Translations under genes and position numbers: made by a program
Part shown: in pieces, positions 46,165-54,864 of the stretch
Layout: every line of letters begins with the position of its first letter
Numbering within the stretch: position 1 is the stretch's first letter
Notes under the pieces: generated by a model
What the model saw: the letters and a program-made list of their open reading frames with translations, nothing else
What the model was told of the DNA's origin: nothing
Database searches by the model: none
Assembly: GCF_000425645.1 (NCBI RefSeq)
Contig: NZ_AUDV01000007.1
Location: 218,376 to 282,375, forward strand
From: Gaetbulibacter saemankumensis DSM 17032
GTDB lineage: Bacteria; Bacteroidota; Bacteroidia; Flavobacteriales; Flavobacteriaceae
Reading direction: 5' to 3'
DNA length: 64,000 nucleotides

Positions 46165-46560
46165 TAAGATAAAATCAACAATAAAATAATTCAATTTCTA
46201 TGAATAAATTTAAATATACAATAGTATTAGTTTCTATTTTAACTTTTACGATTAGTTCGTGTAAAGAAAGTAAAAAATAAGAAGGGGTAACCTCAAACAA
46301 AGAAGTAGTAAAACCTGATTTTAGTAGGGAATCCTATCTGAATTCTGAAAAGTTTGATACCATAATTGATAGTAAAAAGGTTAAGTTGCTTTGGATTGCA
46401 AATGCTAATATTCAAGCAGCGTTTACCAATTATGGTGGTCGATTGGTAGGGTTATGGACTCTTGATGCTCAAGGGAAATGACCGATGTGGTTGTTGGAAT
46501 GGGAAGTGTTAAAGAATATGTCAATTCTTCTGAGGCTTATCATGGATCCAACATTGGAAG
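46165..46560 (+). pseudogene. Decayed tandem copy of the aldose 1-epimerase gene (5' part)
   Basis: From GATAAAATCAACAATAAAAT through about 46560 the DNA matches the upstream sequence and first ~120 codons of the gene at 47052. The reading frame has a TAA where the intact gene has CAA (after SCKESKK) and a one-base loss in GGGAAAATGACC, and it ends in unrelated AT-rich DNA after SSEAYHGSNIGR. Its own start and signal peptide (ATG 46201) are intact, so only a 27-residue peptide could be made. Confidence 0.9.
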
Positions 46561-46568
46561 GTATTTTA

Positions 46569-46594
46569 AAAACAGTAAAAAAGACTACTGTTTT
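46569..46594 (+). terminator. Hairpin after the epimerase relic
   Basis: AAAACAGTA (46569-46577) and TACTGTTTT (46586-46594) form a perfect 9-bp stem with an 8-nt loop and partial T run. Confidence 0.4.
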
Positions 46595-47051
46595 AATTTG
46601 GCAACCATTTTATCATAATATATTGCATAATATATCACATATAAATGCATAATATATCACATATAATAGTGTTAGAAAAAGAAGAAATTGCAAGTTAGTA
46701 GATTAACATCATTTGTGTGAAAAATGAACTGCATTTATTTTTTAGTCTTTACCTAATCTTTTTCTATTGCTTGTTATGTTAAAAGGATTTAGACGAAACT
46801 AAGGAGACTGAAAGGAAACAAGAGTAGATTCAATTCTTTTCTTCAGGTGAATTAAATAACAATATATTAAGTGTTATTTTTTACTTGCCGATTTCGTGGT
46901 AAGTAAAATATTGAAAATATGTAGCTTAATTTGGTGCAAGTATATTTGTTAGAACACCAAATCATGTACTTGTAATAAGTATTGTAATTTTAAAAGGTTA
47001 TGAATAAATTTTAAAATAAGATAAAATCAACAATAAAATAATTCAATTTCT
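46595..47051. other. Gene-free AT-rich stretch before galM
   Basis: Between the relic and the intact gene. Contains the 22-bp tandem repeat (46624-46667) and the duplicated leader of galM (about 47015-47051). No coding frame recognised. Confidence 0.5.
46624..46667. repeat. 22-bp tandem repeat, two copies
   Basis: TGCATAATATATCACATATA, followed by AA in the first copy and AT in the second, at 46624 and 46646. Very AT-rich, no coding role; possibly replication-slippage product. Confidence 0.8.
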
Positions 47052-48248
47052 ATGAATAAATTTAAATATACAATAGCATTAGTTTCTATTTTAGCTTTTA
47101 CGATTAGTTCGTGTAAAGAAAGTAAAAAACAAGAAGCGGTAACTTCAAAAAAAGAAGTAGTAAAGCCTGATTTTAGTAGGGAATCCTATCTAAAATCTGA
47201 AAAATTTGATACCATAATTGATGGTAAAAAGGTTAAGTTGCTTTGGATCTCAAATTCTAATATTCAAGCAGCGTTTACCAATTATGGTGGTCGTTTGGTA
47301 GGGTTATGGACGCTTGATGCCCAAGGGAAAATGACCGATGTGGTTGTTGGAATGGATAGTGTTAAAGAATATGTCAATTCTTCTGAGCCCTATTTTGGTG
47401 CCACCATTGGTAGGGTAGGCAATAGAATAGCCAAAGGAAAGTTTACCCTAAATGGAGAGGCATATTCAATTCCCATTAATAATGGAGAGAATTCTTTACA
47501 TGGTGGGAAGCGAGGGTTTCAGGATGTTGTTTGGGATGTAGAAAAACCAAATGAGGCTACCTTGGTTTTTAAATACCTGTCTAAAGATAAAGAGGAAGGC
47601 TTTCCGGGTAATTTAGATGTGACGGTCGTTTATTCGCTTAGCGATGATAATGCCCTTAAAATGGAATACACGGCTAATACGGATAAACCAACCGTTGTAA
47701 ATCTAACAAATCACGCCTTTTTTAACTTGAATGGTGAAGGAAGCGGAACCATATTAAATCACTCACTTAAAATTTATGCAGATGAATTCACGCCTGTAGA
47801 TGAAGGGTTAATTCCAACGGGCGAATTGAGAAAGGTCGCGGGGACACCATTTGATTTTGTGAGCAAACCACACACTATTGGTGAGCGTATAGATGTTGAT
47901 AATCAGCAGTTGAAATTTGGAAAAGGCTATGATCATAATTTTGTACTTAACAATACAAAAAAAGACGGCATGAATTATGCAGCTACGGTAGTTGGGGATA
48001 AATCTGGTATTGTCATGGATATCATTACGGAAGAACCAGGGTTGCAATTTTATAGTGGTAATTTTATGCAAAGTAATAACACATTCAAGGCTGGTGCTAA
48101 AGATGATTTTAGGACAGCTTTAGCTCTTGAAACACAACATTTTCCAGATGCACCCAATCAAGAGGGGTTTCCCTCAATTATATTAAATCCAGACGAAACA
48201 TATCATACCGTGTCGATTTATAAGTTTTCAATAGCCGAAACTAAATAA
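47052..48248 (+). CDS. galM: Aldose 1-epimerase (mutarotase) lipoprotein
   Basis: 398 residues. Lipobox with C21 (TISSCKESKK). It interconverts alpha and beta anomers of galactose or other aldoses. Family landmarks: NNGENSLHGGKRGFQDVVW (about 149-165), VNLTNHAFFNL (about 218) with a catalytic His, GYDHNFVLN (about 293) and ALETQHFPDAPNQ (about 360) with the general base Glu. Periplasmic or outer-membrane attached; such exported mutarotases occur in several Bacteroidetes PULs. Ends 5 bases before the first sulfatase, so it is the head of a mutarotase-sulfatase-GH2-sulfatase operon. An inactive partial copy precedes it. Confidence 0.9.
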   Translation: MNKFKYTIALVSILAFTISSCKESKKQEAVTSKKEVVKPDFSRESYLKSEKFDTIIDGKKVKLLWISNSNIQAAFTNYGGRLVGLWTLDAQGKMTDVVVGMDSVKEYVNSSEPYFGATIGRVGNRIAKGKFTLNGEAYSIPINNGENSLHGGKRGFQDVVWDVEKPNEATLVFKYLSKDKEEGFPGNLDVTVVYSLSDDNALKMEYTANTDKPTVVNLTNHAFFNLNGEGSGTILNHSLKIYADEFTPVDEGLIPTGELRKVAGTPFDFVSKPHTIGERIDVDNQQLKFGKGYDHNFVLNNTKKDGMNYAATVVGDKSGIVMDIITEEPGLQFYSGNFMQSNNTFKAGAKDDFRTALALETQHFPDAPNQEGFPSIILNPDETYHTVSIYKFSIAETK

Positions 48249-48253
48249 GCCTC

Positions 48254-49660
48254 ATGAAAAGGTTAAAGAATCTTCTAGTATTAAGTATTGTGTATTTTTC
48301 GTTTTGTAATGTGCTTCATGCGCAAACTGCAAAAAAACCGAATATTTTAATAATTATAGGTGATGATTGTACATATAGTGACTTGGCGCTTTACGGTGGT
48401 AAAAATGTTAAAACACCAGCTATCGATAAGCTAGCTTCAGAAGGCTTAACCTTTAATAAAGCATATGTTACCATGTCGATGTGTGCTCCGAGCCGCTCGG
48501 AATTATATACAGGATTGCAGCCAGCAACAAATGGTGTTTGTTGGAATCATGCGCAAGCAAGAACAGGAACAAAGAGTATCGTTCAATATCTTGATAAGTT
48601 GGGATATAGAACAGGTATTGCAGGGAAAACACATATCAAACCCAAAGCGGTTTTTCCATTTGAGATGGTGCCTGGTGTTGGAAGAAATTGTGTTAGTGAA
48701 ACGTCTCCCTACGATTCAAAAGGTATGTTTGAATTTGTAACCAGAGATAAAAGTGAACCTTTTTGTTTAGTTACGGCACTTACAATACCTCATGCACCGT
48801 GGACCGTTGGAGACCCTTCACATTTTGACCTAGATGCGCTTGAATTACCGCCTTATTTGGTTGATAATAAAGAAACGCGATTATATTATGCCAAATACCT
48901 AGCAGAAATAGAAGTTTTTGATGAACAAGTTGGAAAAACTTTGGATATGCTCAAAGAGGCCGGTGTTTATGATGATACCATTATCATATTTACATCCGAA
49001 CAGGGTGCTCAATTTCCATATTGTAAGTGGACCAATTATGAAAATGGCGTGCGTACAGCTTTTGTAGTTAGATGGAATGGCGTTACAACTCCGGGGGTAA
49101 GAACCGATGCTTTAATTCAATATTGTGATGTATTGCCAACGCTTTTGGAGGCTGTTGGGGGACAATCAGAAGGTTTTGATGGAACAAGTTTTTTACCTGT
49201 TTTAAAAGGGGAAAAAGAAAAACATAGAGATTATGCTTATTTTATGCACAATAATGTGCCGGCTGGGGCTTCATATCCTATTCGATCAATTACAAATGGC
49301 GAGTATCATTATATTTCAAATCTCAATAGTGAAAACCTATTTTTATTAAGGGCGCTTATGGCGAAACCAGAAAAGACGGGATATTGGTTTTCATGGATGG
49401 ACAGTGCTATGGCAAACCAAGATAATTTGAACTTAGTTTCAAATTATATGTTACGCCCACAAGAAGAGCTTTATAAGCCGGATGATGATATTCATGAAAG
49501 AAATAATTTAGTAAATCAACCTGAATATAGTGTTGTTCAAAATGATTTATCAGACAAACTTAAGCTGTGGATGGTCCAACAAGGAGATCCAGGTGCATCC
49601 TTAGATTCTAAAAAGGAATTTAAAGCTCAAAAAAAGGGTGATCATTTTAGAATCCGTTAG
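48254..49660 (+). CDS. Arylsulfatase family (S1) enzyme 1
   Basis: 468 residues with a signal peptide (1-23, ...NVLHAQ). Alkaline-phosphatase-fold sulfatase: metal-binding DD in IIGDDCTYSDLALYGG (about 33-48), formylglycine motif C77-A-P-S-R in MSMCAPSRSELYTG, and the IIIFTSEQGAQFPYCKW segment (about 240). The cysteine must be oxidised to formylglycine by an anaerobic-type maturase (anSME), not encoded here. It removes sulfate from a sugar; which position is unknown. Five bases after galM; similar to the third gene of this operon (51615). Confidence 0.93.
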   Translation: MKRLKNLLVLSIVYFSFCNVLHAQTAKKPNILIIIGDDCTYSDLALYGGKNVKTPAIDKLASEGLTFNKAYVTMSMCAPSRSELYTGLQPATNGVCWNHAQARTGTKSIVQYLDKLGYRTGIAGKTHIKPKAVFPFEMVPGVGRNCVSETSPYDSKGMFEFVTRDKSEPFCLVTALTIPHAPWTVGDPSHFDLDALELPPYLVDNKETRLYYAKYLAEIEVFDEQVGKTLDMLKEAGVYDDTIIIFTSEQGAQFPYCKWTNYENGVRTAFVVRWNGVTTPGVRTDALIQYCDVLPTLLEAVGGQSEGFDGTSFLPVLKGEKEKHRDYAYFMHNNVPAGASYPIRSITNGEYHYISNLNSENLFLLRALMAKPEKTGYWFSWMDSAMANQDNLNLVSNYMLRPQEELYKPDDDIHERNNLVNQPEYSVVQNDLSDKLKLWMVQQGDPGASLDSKKEFKAQKKGDHFRIR

Positions 49661-49713
49661 TTTACATAAGTTATCTATGAATTGACAAAATAACAACCTT
49701 ACAAAAATTTAAA

Positions 49714-51597
49714 ATGACAATAATGAAACAAAGATTTATACTGATTCTTTTTTTGATGGGTACTTTCACGTTTGCTCAAAATTGGAAACCTGTAAAAGGT
49801 AAAATGATGACTGAATGGGCAGAAAAAGTAACTCCAGAAAACGTATGGAATGAATATCCGCGTCCACAGATGGTTCGTGAGAACTGGCAAAGTCTTAATG
49901 GATTATGGGATTATGCAATAACGACTAATAATGTGGCCAAGCCAAAAGAGTGGGAGAAGGATATATTAGTGCCATTTGCTTTAGAAACCCCTTTGTCGGG
50001 CGTAGGACGTCGCATCGAATCGAATGAAGTGATTTGGTATAAGCGCGCTTTTGAGTTGTCGAACATTGGTAATGAGCGACATTTGCTAAATTTTGAAGGC
50101 GTGGATTATAAATGTATGGTGTGGGTAAACGGTAAAATGGCTGGTTCGCATATTGGGGGCAATCTGCCATTTTCATTTGATGTAACAGACCTAGTTAAAG
50201 AAGGGACGAATGAAGTCAAATTAAGGGTTATAGACGGTACCGACGATCCCGATTTATATCAACTTAGAGGAAAACAAATGCGGAATAATTTTGGGATATG
50301 GTATACGCCATCTTCTGGTATCTGGGCGCCTGTATGGTTAGAACGGGTACCTAAAACATATGTAGGGTCATTGAAAGTTTTAGCCGATATGCATGGACAA
50401 TTGAAAGCGGAGGCCATCATGAGTGGCTCAACTCAAAATGTCAAGTTGCAGGTTACTGTTTTGGATGGCGATGAGGTTGTGTCCAAAAGGAAAGGTCTCG
50501 ACAACAGTGTTTTGTTACATGTTAAAAACGCAAAACTATGGTCGCCAAAATCACCATTTTTATATAATCTCAAAATTGATGTTTATGGAGAGGACGACGA
50601 AGTTTTAGAAAGCGTTTCATCTTATGTTGGCTTTCGTAGCGTTGGCCGAATATGTGATGAAAATGGCAATTGGAGATTCTCTCTAAATGGAGAAGAGGTA
50701 TTTCATTTTGGCCCATTAGATCAGGGTTGGTGGCCGGGATCGTTCCTGCTTCCTCCGTCCGATGACGCTATTGTATGGGAAATGGAATATTTAAAGGCTG
50801 CGGGTTTTAATATGATCCGTAAGCACAAGAAAGCAGAGATAAGACGCTACTATTACCATGCCGATCGCCTTGGGTTTTTAATATGGCAAGACCAAACTTC
50901 TGGAGGCAGTGGAGGTAGTGAATGGCCTAAATGGAAAAGGCTTCATGCTATTTCCGAAGGCTATAAGGCCAATAATAATAGTCAGTGGAGTAAAGGCGAT
51001 CCTGAAGATGCAGATTGGCCAGATTGGGCACATGATTTATACATGGATGAGCTAAATACGATGATTGATGTACTTTATAATCATCCATCCGTAGTTGTTT
51101 GGACAACTTTTAACGAGCGTTGGGGGCAACACCGTAGTTTAGAAGTAGGAAAATGGGTGAAATCTTACGACCCGTCAAGATTGCTTAATATTGCTAGTGG
51201 TGGTAATTTCTTTGAAATAGGAGATATTGCAGATCAGCATGCATATCCGAATCCAGGTTTTCCATTACACCTTAAGTTATATGATGATTATATAAAAGCA
51301 GTGGGAGAATATGGAGGCCATGGATGGGCCGTTAAGGGACATCTTTGGGATACCAAAAAGGAAAACTGGGGTTATGGCGGACTTCCAAAAACCATAGATG
51401 AATATAAAGCCAGATATATAAAAAGCTCGAACAAATTAGGTGATTTGAAGAAGAGCGGAATTAGCGCTGGTGTTTATACTCAAACTTCAGATGTTGAAGG
51501 CGAAATTAACGGATTGGTTACTTACGATAGGAAAGTAATGAAAATTTCACCAGAGGAACTTTACAATATACATAAAGACGCAGGGTTGTTAGATTAA
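49714..51597 (+). CDS. GH2 enzyme, third and shortest
   Basis: 627 residues; the start at 49723 (MKQRFILILFLMGTFTFAQ) is equally good and is typical of a signal peptide. Jelly roll (about 40-190, GNLPFSFDVTDLVKEG), Ig-like domain, TIM barrel (about 310-600). Acid/base E468 (VVWTTFNERWGQ) and nucleophile E532 (AVGEYGGHGW), both numbered from ATG 49714. It ends soon after the barrel, with no C-terminal extension, which sets it apart from the other two GH2 enzymes. It also lacks a lipobox. Likely periplasmic exo-enzyme, flanked tightly by sulfatases (53 and 17 bases). Confidence 0.87.
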   Translation: MTIMKQRFILILFLMGTFTFAQNWKPVKGKMMTEWAEKVTPENVWNEYPRPQMVRENWQSLNGLWDYAITTNNVAKPKEWEKDILVPFALETPLSGVGRRIESNEVIWYKRAFELSNIGNERHLLNFEGVDYKCMVWVNGKMAGSHIGGNLPFSFDVTDLVKEGTNEVKLRVIDGTDDPDLYQLRGKQMRNNFGIWYTPSSGIWAPVWLERVPKTYVGSLKVLADMHGQLKAEAIMSGSTQNVKLQVTVLDGDEVVSKRKGLDNSVLLHVKNAKLWSPKSPFLYNLKIDVYGEDDEVLESVSSYVGFRSVGRICDENGNWRFSLNGEEVFHFGPLDQGWWPGSFLLPPSDDAIVWEMEYLKAAGFNMIRKHKKAEIRRYYYHADRLGFLIWQDQTSGGSGGSEWPKWKRLHAISEGYKANNNSQWSKGDPEDADWPDWAHDLYMDELNTMIDVLYNHPSVVVWTTFNERWGQHRSLEVGKWVKSYDPSRLLNIASGGNFFEIGDIADQHAYPNPGFPLHLKLYDDYIKAVGEYGGHGWAVKGHLWDTKKENWGYGGLPKTIDEYKARYIKSSNKLGDLKKSGISAGVYTQTSDVEGEINGLVTYDRKVMKISPEELYNIHKDAGLLD

Positions 51598-51614
51598 TCT
51601 GGTTAGGGCGAAAT

Positions 51615-53117
51615 ATGAATTTTAGAAATAAAAATATCCTTATCGCTTTAAGCCTTTTGGGCTTTAATGCGCTTCTTTTTAACGGTTGTAAGCCTACGAG
51701 CAAATCAATAGCCAAAACAAAGGAGTCGCTTCCCAATATTTTGCTCTTTTTGGGTGATGATATGACCTGGCGCGATTGTGCGCCTTATGGGAATAAGGAT
51801 GTTATAACGCCTAATATTCAAAAACTTGCAGATGAAGGTGTTTGCTTCGATAATATGTTTACATCAACAGCTATGTGCGCCCCATCCAGACAGCAATTAA
51901 TGACTGGACTTTACCCAGCAAGAAGCGGGGCGTTTCCAAATCACTCAGTCGTTTATGATGGGGTAAAAAGTTTTGCCCATCATTTTAAGGATTTAGGGTA
52001 TCGAGTGGCATTAATTGGTAAACAACATTACGGACCGGATGATTCATTTCCGATTGAATATCTGGGAGGAAGGCAACATGATAATGGAAAAAATGGTTCT
52101 GATATTCATTTGGAAAAAATTGAACCTATAGTAACGGGAGACCAACCATTCTTTTTGATTATTGCCCAGAACCAACCCCACATTCCTTGGAATAGAGGAG
52201 ATAAATCGCAGTACAATGCTGAAACATTGAAATTGCCAGAATATGTATTAGATACACCCAAAACCCGTGATGAATTCACAAAGTATTATGCCGAAATCAC
52301 CTATATGGATAGTCTGTTGGGAAAAACATTGAGCTATATTAAAGAGGCAGGTAAGGAAGAAAAAACCATTTCCCTGTTTACAAGTGAACAAGGGTACACG
52401 TTTCCGTTTGCAAAATGGACTTGTTATGATATGGGCTTAAAAACGGGGTTTATAGCTAAATGGCCAGGGACAATAAAAGCGGGTACCAGAAATTCTGCAA
52501 CTGCGCAATATGTTGATATTATCCCAACGCTGTTAGAGGCTGTTGGTGCGGATCCTAAAAACATAGATACGGGAATAGCCGATGCCAATGGTTATAAAGG
52601 TTTCGATGGTTTTAGTTTTTTATCGGCATTGTTAGGGGAAACACAAACACATCGTAAATATACATTTGGTATTCAAACCACCAGGGGGATTTATGAAGGG
52701 TCTGAGGCCTATCCGGTGCGTTCAGTTAGGTCAAATAAATATTTATATATAAGAAATTTAAATGCTGAGGCCAATTTTTATAATACGGTTACAGTTCGAT
52801 CAAAAATATACAAAGCTTGGTTAACTAATGCTGAATCGACTGATAAGGAGCAATGGGTTAAACGTTATCAAAAGAGACCATTTGAGGAGTTGTACGATAT
52901 TGAAAATGATCCTTTTGCATTAAATGATATTGCAGATTCAGTAGGGGTGAAAAAAATAAAGGATGTACTTTCAAAAGAACTCGATAATTGGATGGCCCAA
53001 CAGGGGGATAAAGGAATAGCTACCGAAATGGAAGCTCTAAGCCGAAGGCAACACAAAGCTCAGGAGTGGATTTCTCATGATAAGAAGATTAAAAAAAAGT
53101 CAATTAATAATAAATAA
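51615..53117 (+). CDS. Arylsulfatase family (S1) enzyme 2
   Basis: 500 residues; lipobox with C25 (LLFNGCKPT). Metal site LGDDMTWRDCAPYG (about 45-60), formylglycine motif C88-A-P-S-R in TAMCAPSRQQLMTG, and LFTSEQGYTFPFAKW. Together with the enzyme at 48254 it forms a subgroup with the CAPSR motif and shared SEQG..FP..KW block. Starts 17 bases after the GH2 stop. The next sulfatase begins 10 bases after this stop. Confidence 0.93.
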   Translation: MNFRNKNILIALSLLGFNALLFNGCKPTSKSIAKTKESLPNILLFLGDDMTWRDCAPYGNKDVITPNIQKLADEGVCFDNMFTSTAMCAPSRQQLMTGLYPARSGAFPNHSVVYDGVKSFAHHFKDLGYRVALIGKQHYGPDDSFPIEYLGGRQHDNGKNGSDIHLEKIEPIVTGDQPFFLIIAQNQPHIPWNRGDKSQYNAETLKLPEYVLDTPKTRDEFTKYYAEITYMDSLLGKTLSYIKEAGKEEKTISLFTSEQGYTFPFAKWTCYDMGLKTGFIAKWPGTIKAGTRNSATAQYVDIIPTLLEAVGADPKNIDTGIADANGYKGFDGFSFLSALLGETQTHRKYTFGIQTTRGIYEGSEAYPVRSVRSNKYLYIRNLNAEANFYNTVTVRSKIYKAWLTNAESTDKEQWVKRYQKRPFEELYDIENDPFALNDIADSVGVKKIKDVLSKELDNWMAQQGDKGIATEMEALSRRQHKAQEWISHDKKIKKKSINNK

Positions 53118-53127
53118 AAAGATCACA

Positions 53128-54762
53128 ATGAAATTAGTGAAAAATGGTTTTTTGCTACTAGTAACAATGGTGCTAGTATCGTGTAAAGCGAATAAAACAA
53201 ATGCTCAAAAGGCAGAAGAACGACCAAACATTATATTAATAATGTCAGATGATATGGGGTACTCCGATTTGGCACCATACGGAGGTGAGATCAATACACC
53301 AAATTTAACCGCATTAGCCGATGGGGGATTAAAGTTCACGCAATTTTACAACACAGCCCGGTGTTGCCCAACCCGAGCGTCGCTCATGACAGGGTGTTAT
53401 CCGCACCAAGCAGGTATTGGGTACATGACACAACAACCCCAAAGTAAAGGAATGGATTTAGGTGTGCCCGGATACAGAGGATTCTTAAATTCTAATACGG
53501 TCACTATTGCCGAAGCTTTAAGAGAATCTGGATACTCAACGATGATGACAGGTAAGTGGCACTTGGGAATCCACGAAAAAGAGCAGTGGCCTATGCAAAG
53601 GGGGTTTGATGCTTTTTATGGGTTCCTTGCGGGAGCAGGAAGCTTTTTTAAGCCAGAACATCCAAGGGGGATAACAGAAGGGAATGAGCCCATCACAATT
53701 ACCGATGAAAATTATTATACTACAGATGCTTTTACAGATAAGGCTATAGAGTATATCGATGCTGCCAAATCAAAAGACAAAGAGAAGCCTTTCTTTTTGT
53801 ATTTGGCCTACAACGCACCACACTGGCCAATACAAGCACCAAAAGAAGATATCGAAAAGTACCGAGGAAAGTATATGGAAGGATGGGAAAAGTTACGTGA
53901 AGAACGTTACGAACGCATGAAAAAGATGGGACTTGTAGATCCTTCTTGGGAACTGTCTGAAGCAAAGGGCATAGTAGCATGGGATTCTTTAAGCGAAGAA
54001 AAGCAAAAAGAGATGGATTTTCGTATGGCTATTTATGCAGCTATGATAGATAGAATGGATCAAAATATTGGTCGTTTAGTAAAGAACTTAAAAGAAAAGA
54101 ATCTGTACGATAATACCATTATCATTTTCTTAAATGACAATGGAGCTTGTGCTGAAGGCGGTATGTTGGGACGTGGAGCAGCGAAAAATTTAGGAACTAA
54201 TAATGACTTAGGTATTTCGTATGGTGAAGCATGGGCGAATGCATCTAATACGCCCTACAGATTGTATAAGCACTGGACGCATGAAGGTGGCATAGCGACC
54301 CCATTCATTGTGCATTGGCCTAAAGGAATTTCAGAGGATAAAAAAGGGGCCATTGTTAATCAATATGGATTTCTTCCGGATGTTATGGCAACCTGTTTAG
54401 ATCTGGCCCAAATGGAACAACCAAAAGAGTATAATGGTAATGTAATAACCCAGCATTCAGGAAAAAGCTTAAAACCACTATTTTCAGAGTATTCAGGGCA
54501 AATCCACACAGAGCCCATATTTTTTGAACATGAGGGCAATAAGGCAGTACGTTTGGGTAAATATAAATTAGTACAGCGTTGGGTAAGGAATAAAGATAAC
54601 TGGGAGTTGTACGATATGGAAGCGGATAGATCGGAGACAAAAAATTTAATCAATGAAATGCCTGAAAAAGCTAATGAAATGAAAGCGATGTATGATGAAT
54701 GGGCAGCCAGAAGTAATGTACTTCCCTATGAAGAAGTTATAAAAATGAGGCCGTGGAAATAA
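53128..54762 (+). CDS. Arylsulfatase family (S1) enzyme 3
   Basis: 544 residues from ATG 53128, chosen because it opens a lipoprotein signal (MKLVKNGFLLL...VLVSCKAN, C19). The upstream ATG at 53077 would overlap the previous gene and put 17 charged residues in front. Metal site MSDDMGYSDLAPYGG, formylglycine motif C79-C-P-T-R in ARCCPTRASLMTG, MTGKWHLG, and IIFLNDNGA. The CCPTR type and ~550 length make it a larger arylsulfatase-A-like form, similar to the next sulfatase. A 15-bp hairpin follows. Confidence 0.93.
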   Translation: MKLVKNGFLLLVTMVLVSCKANKTNAQKAEERPNIILIMSDDMGYSDLAPYGGEINTPNLTALADGGLKFTQFYNTARCCPTRASLMTGCYPHQAGIGYMTQQPQSKGMDLGVPGYRGFLNSNTVTIAEALRESGYSTMMTGKWHLGIHEKEQWPMQRGFDAFYGFLAGAGSFFKPEHPRGITEGNEPITITDENYYTTDAFTDKAIEYIDAAKSKDKEKPFFLYLAYNAPHWPIQAPKEDIEKYRGKYMEGWEKLREERYERMKKMGLVDPSWELSEAKGIVAWDSLSEEKQKEMDFRMAIYAAMIDRMDQNIGRLVKNLKEKNLYDNTIIIFLNDNGACAEGGMLGRGAAKNLGTNNDLGISYGEAWANASNTPYRLYKHWTHEGGIATPFIVHWPKGISEDKKGAIVNQYGFLPDVMATCLDLAQMEQPKEYNGNVITQHSGKSLKPLFSEYSGQIHTEPIFFEHEGNKAVRLGKYKLVQRWVRNKDNWELYDMEADRSETKNLINEMPEKANEMKAMYDEWAARSNVLPYEEVIKMRPWK

Positions 54763-54790
54763 AGTTTTAAAATAAAATTAAAAAAGTAAC

Positions 54791-54824
54791 AAACTTGCTA
54801 TTCTAATTATAGAATAGCAAGTTT
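54791..54824 (+). terminator. 15-bp perfect hairpin between sulfatase genes
   Basis: AAACTTGCTATTCTA and TAGAATAGCAAGTTT with a 4-nt loop (ATTA), 28 bases after one sulfatase and 40 before the next. It lacks a full T run, so it may terminate partially, stabilise the upstream mRNA or serve as an attenuator. Confidence 0.65.
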
Positions 54825-54864
54825 ATCATATCAATCAAGATAATATCAATTTAAATTAAGTTTT

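Noticed and set aside
46624..46667. CRISPR-like repeat
   Set aside because: Only two directly adjacent copies without spacers and no cas genes; an ordinary tandem repeat.
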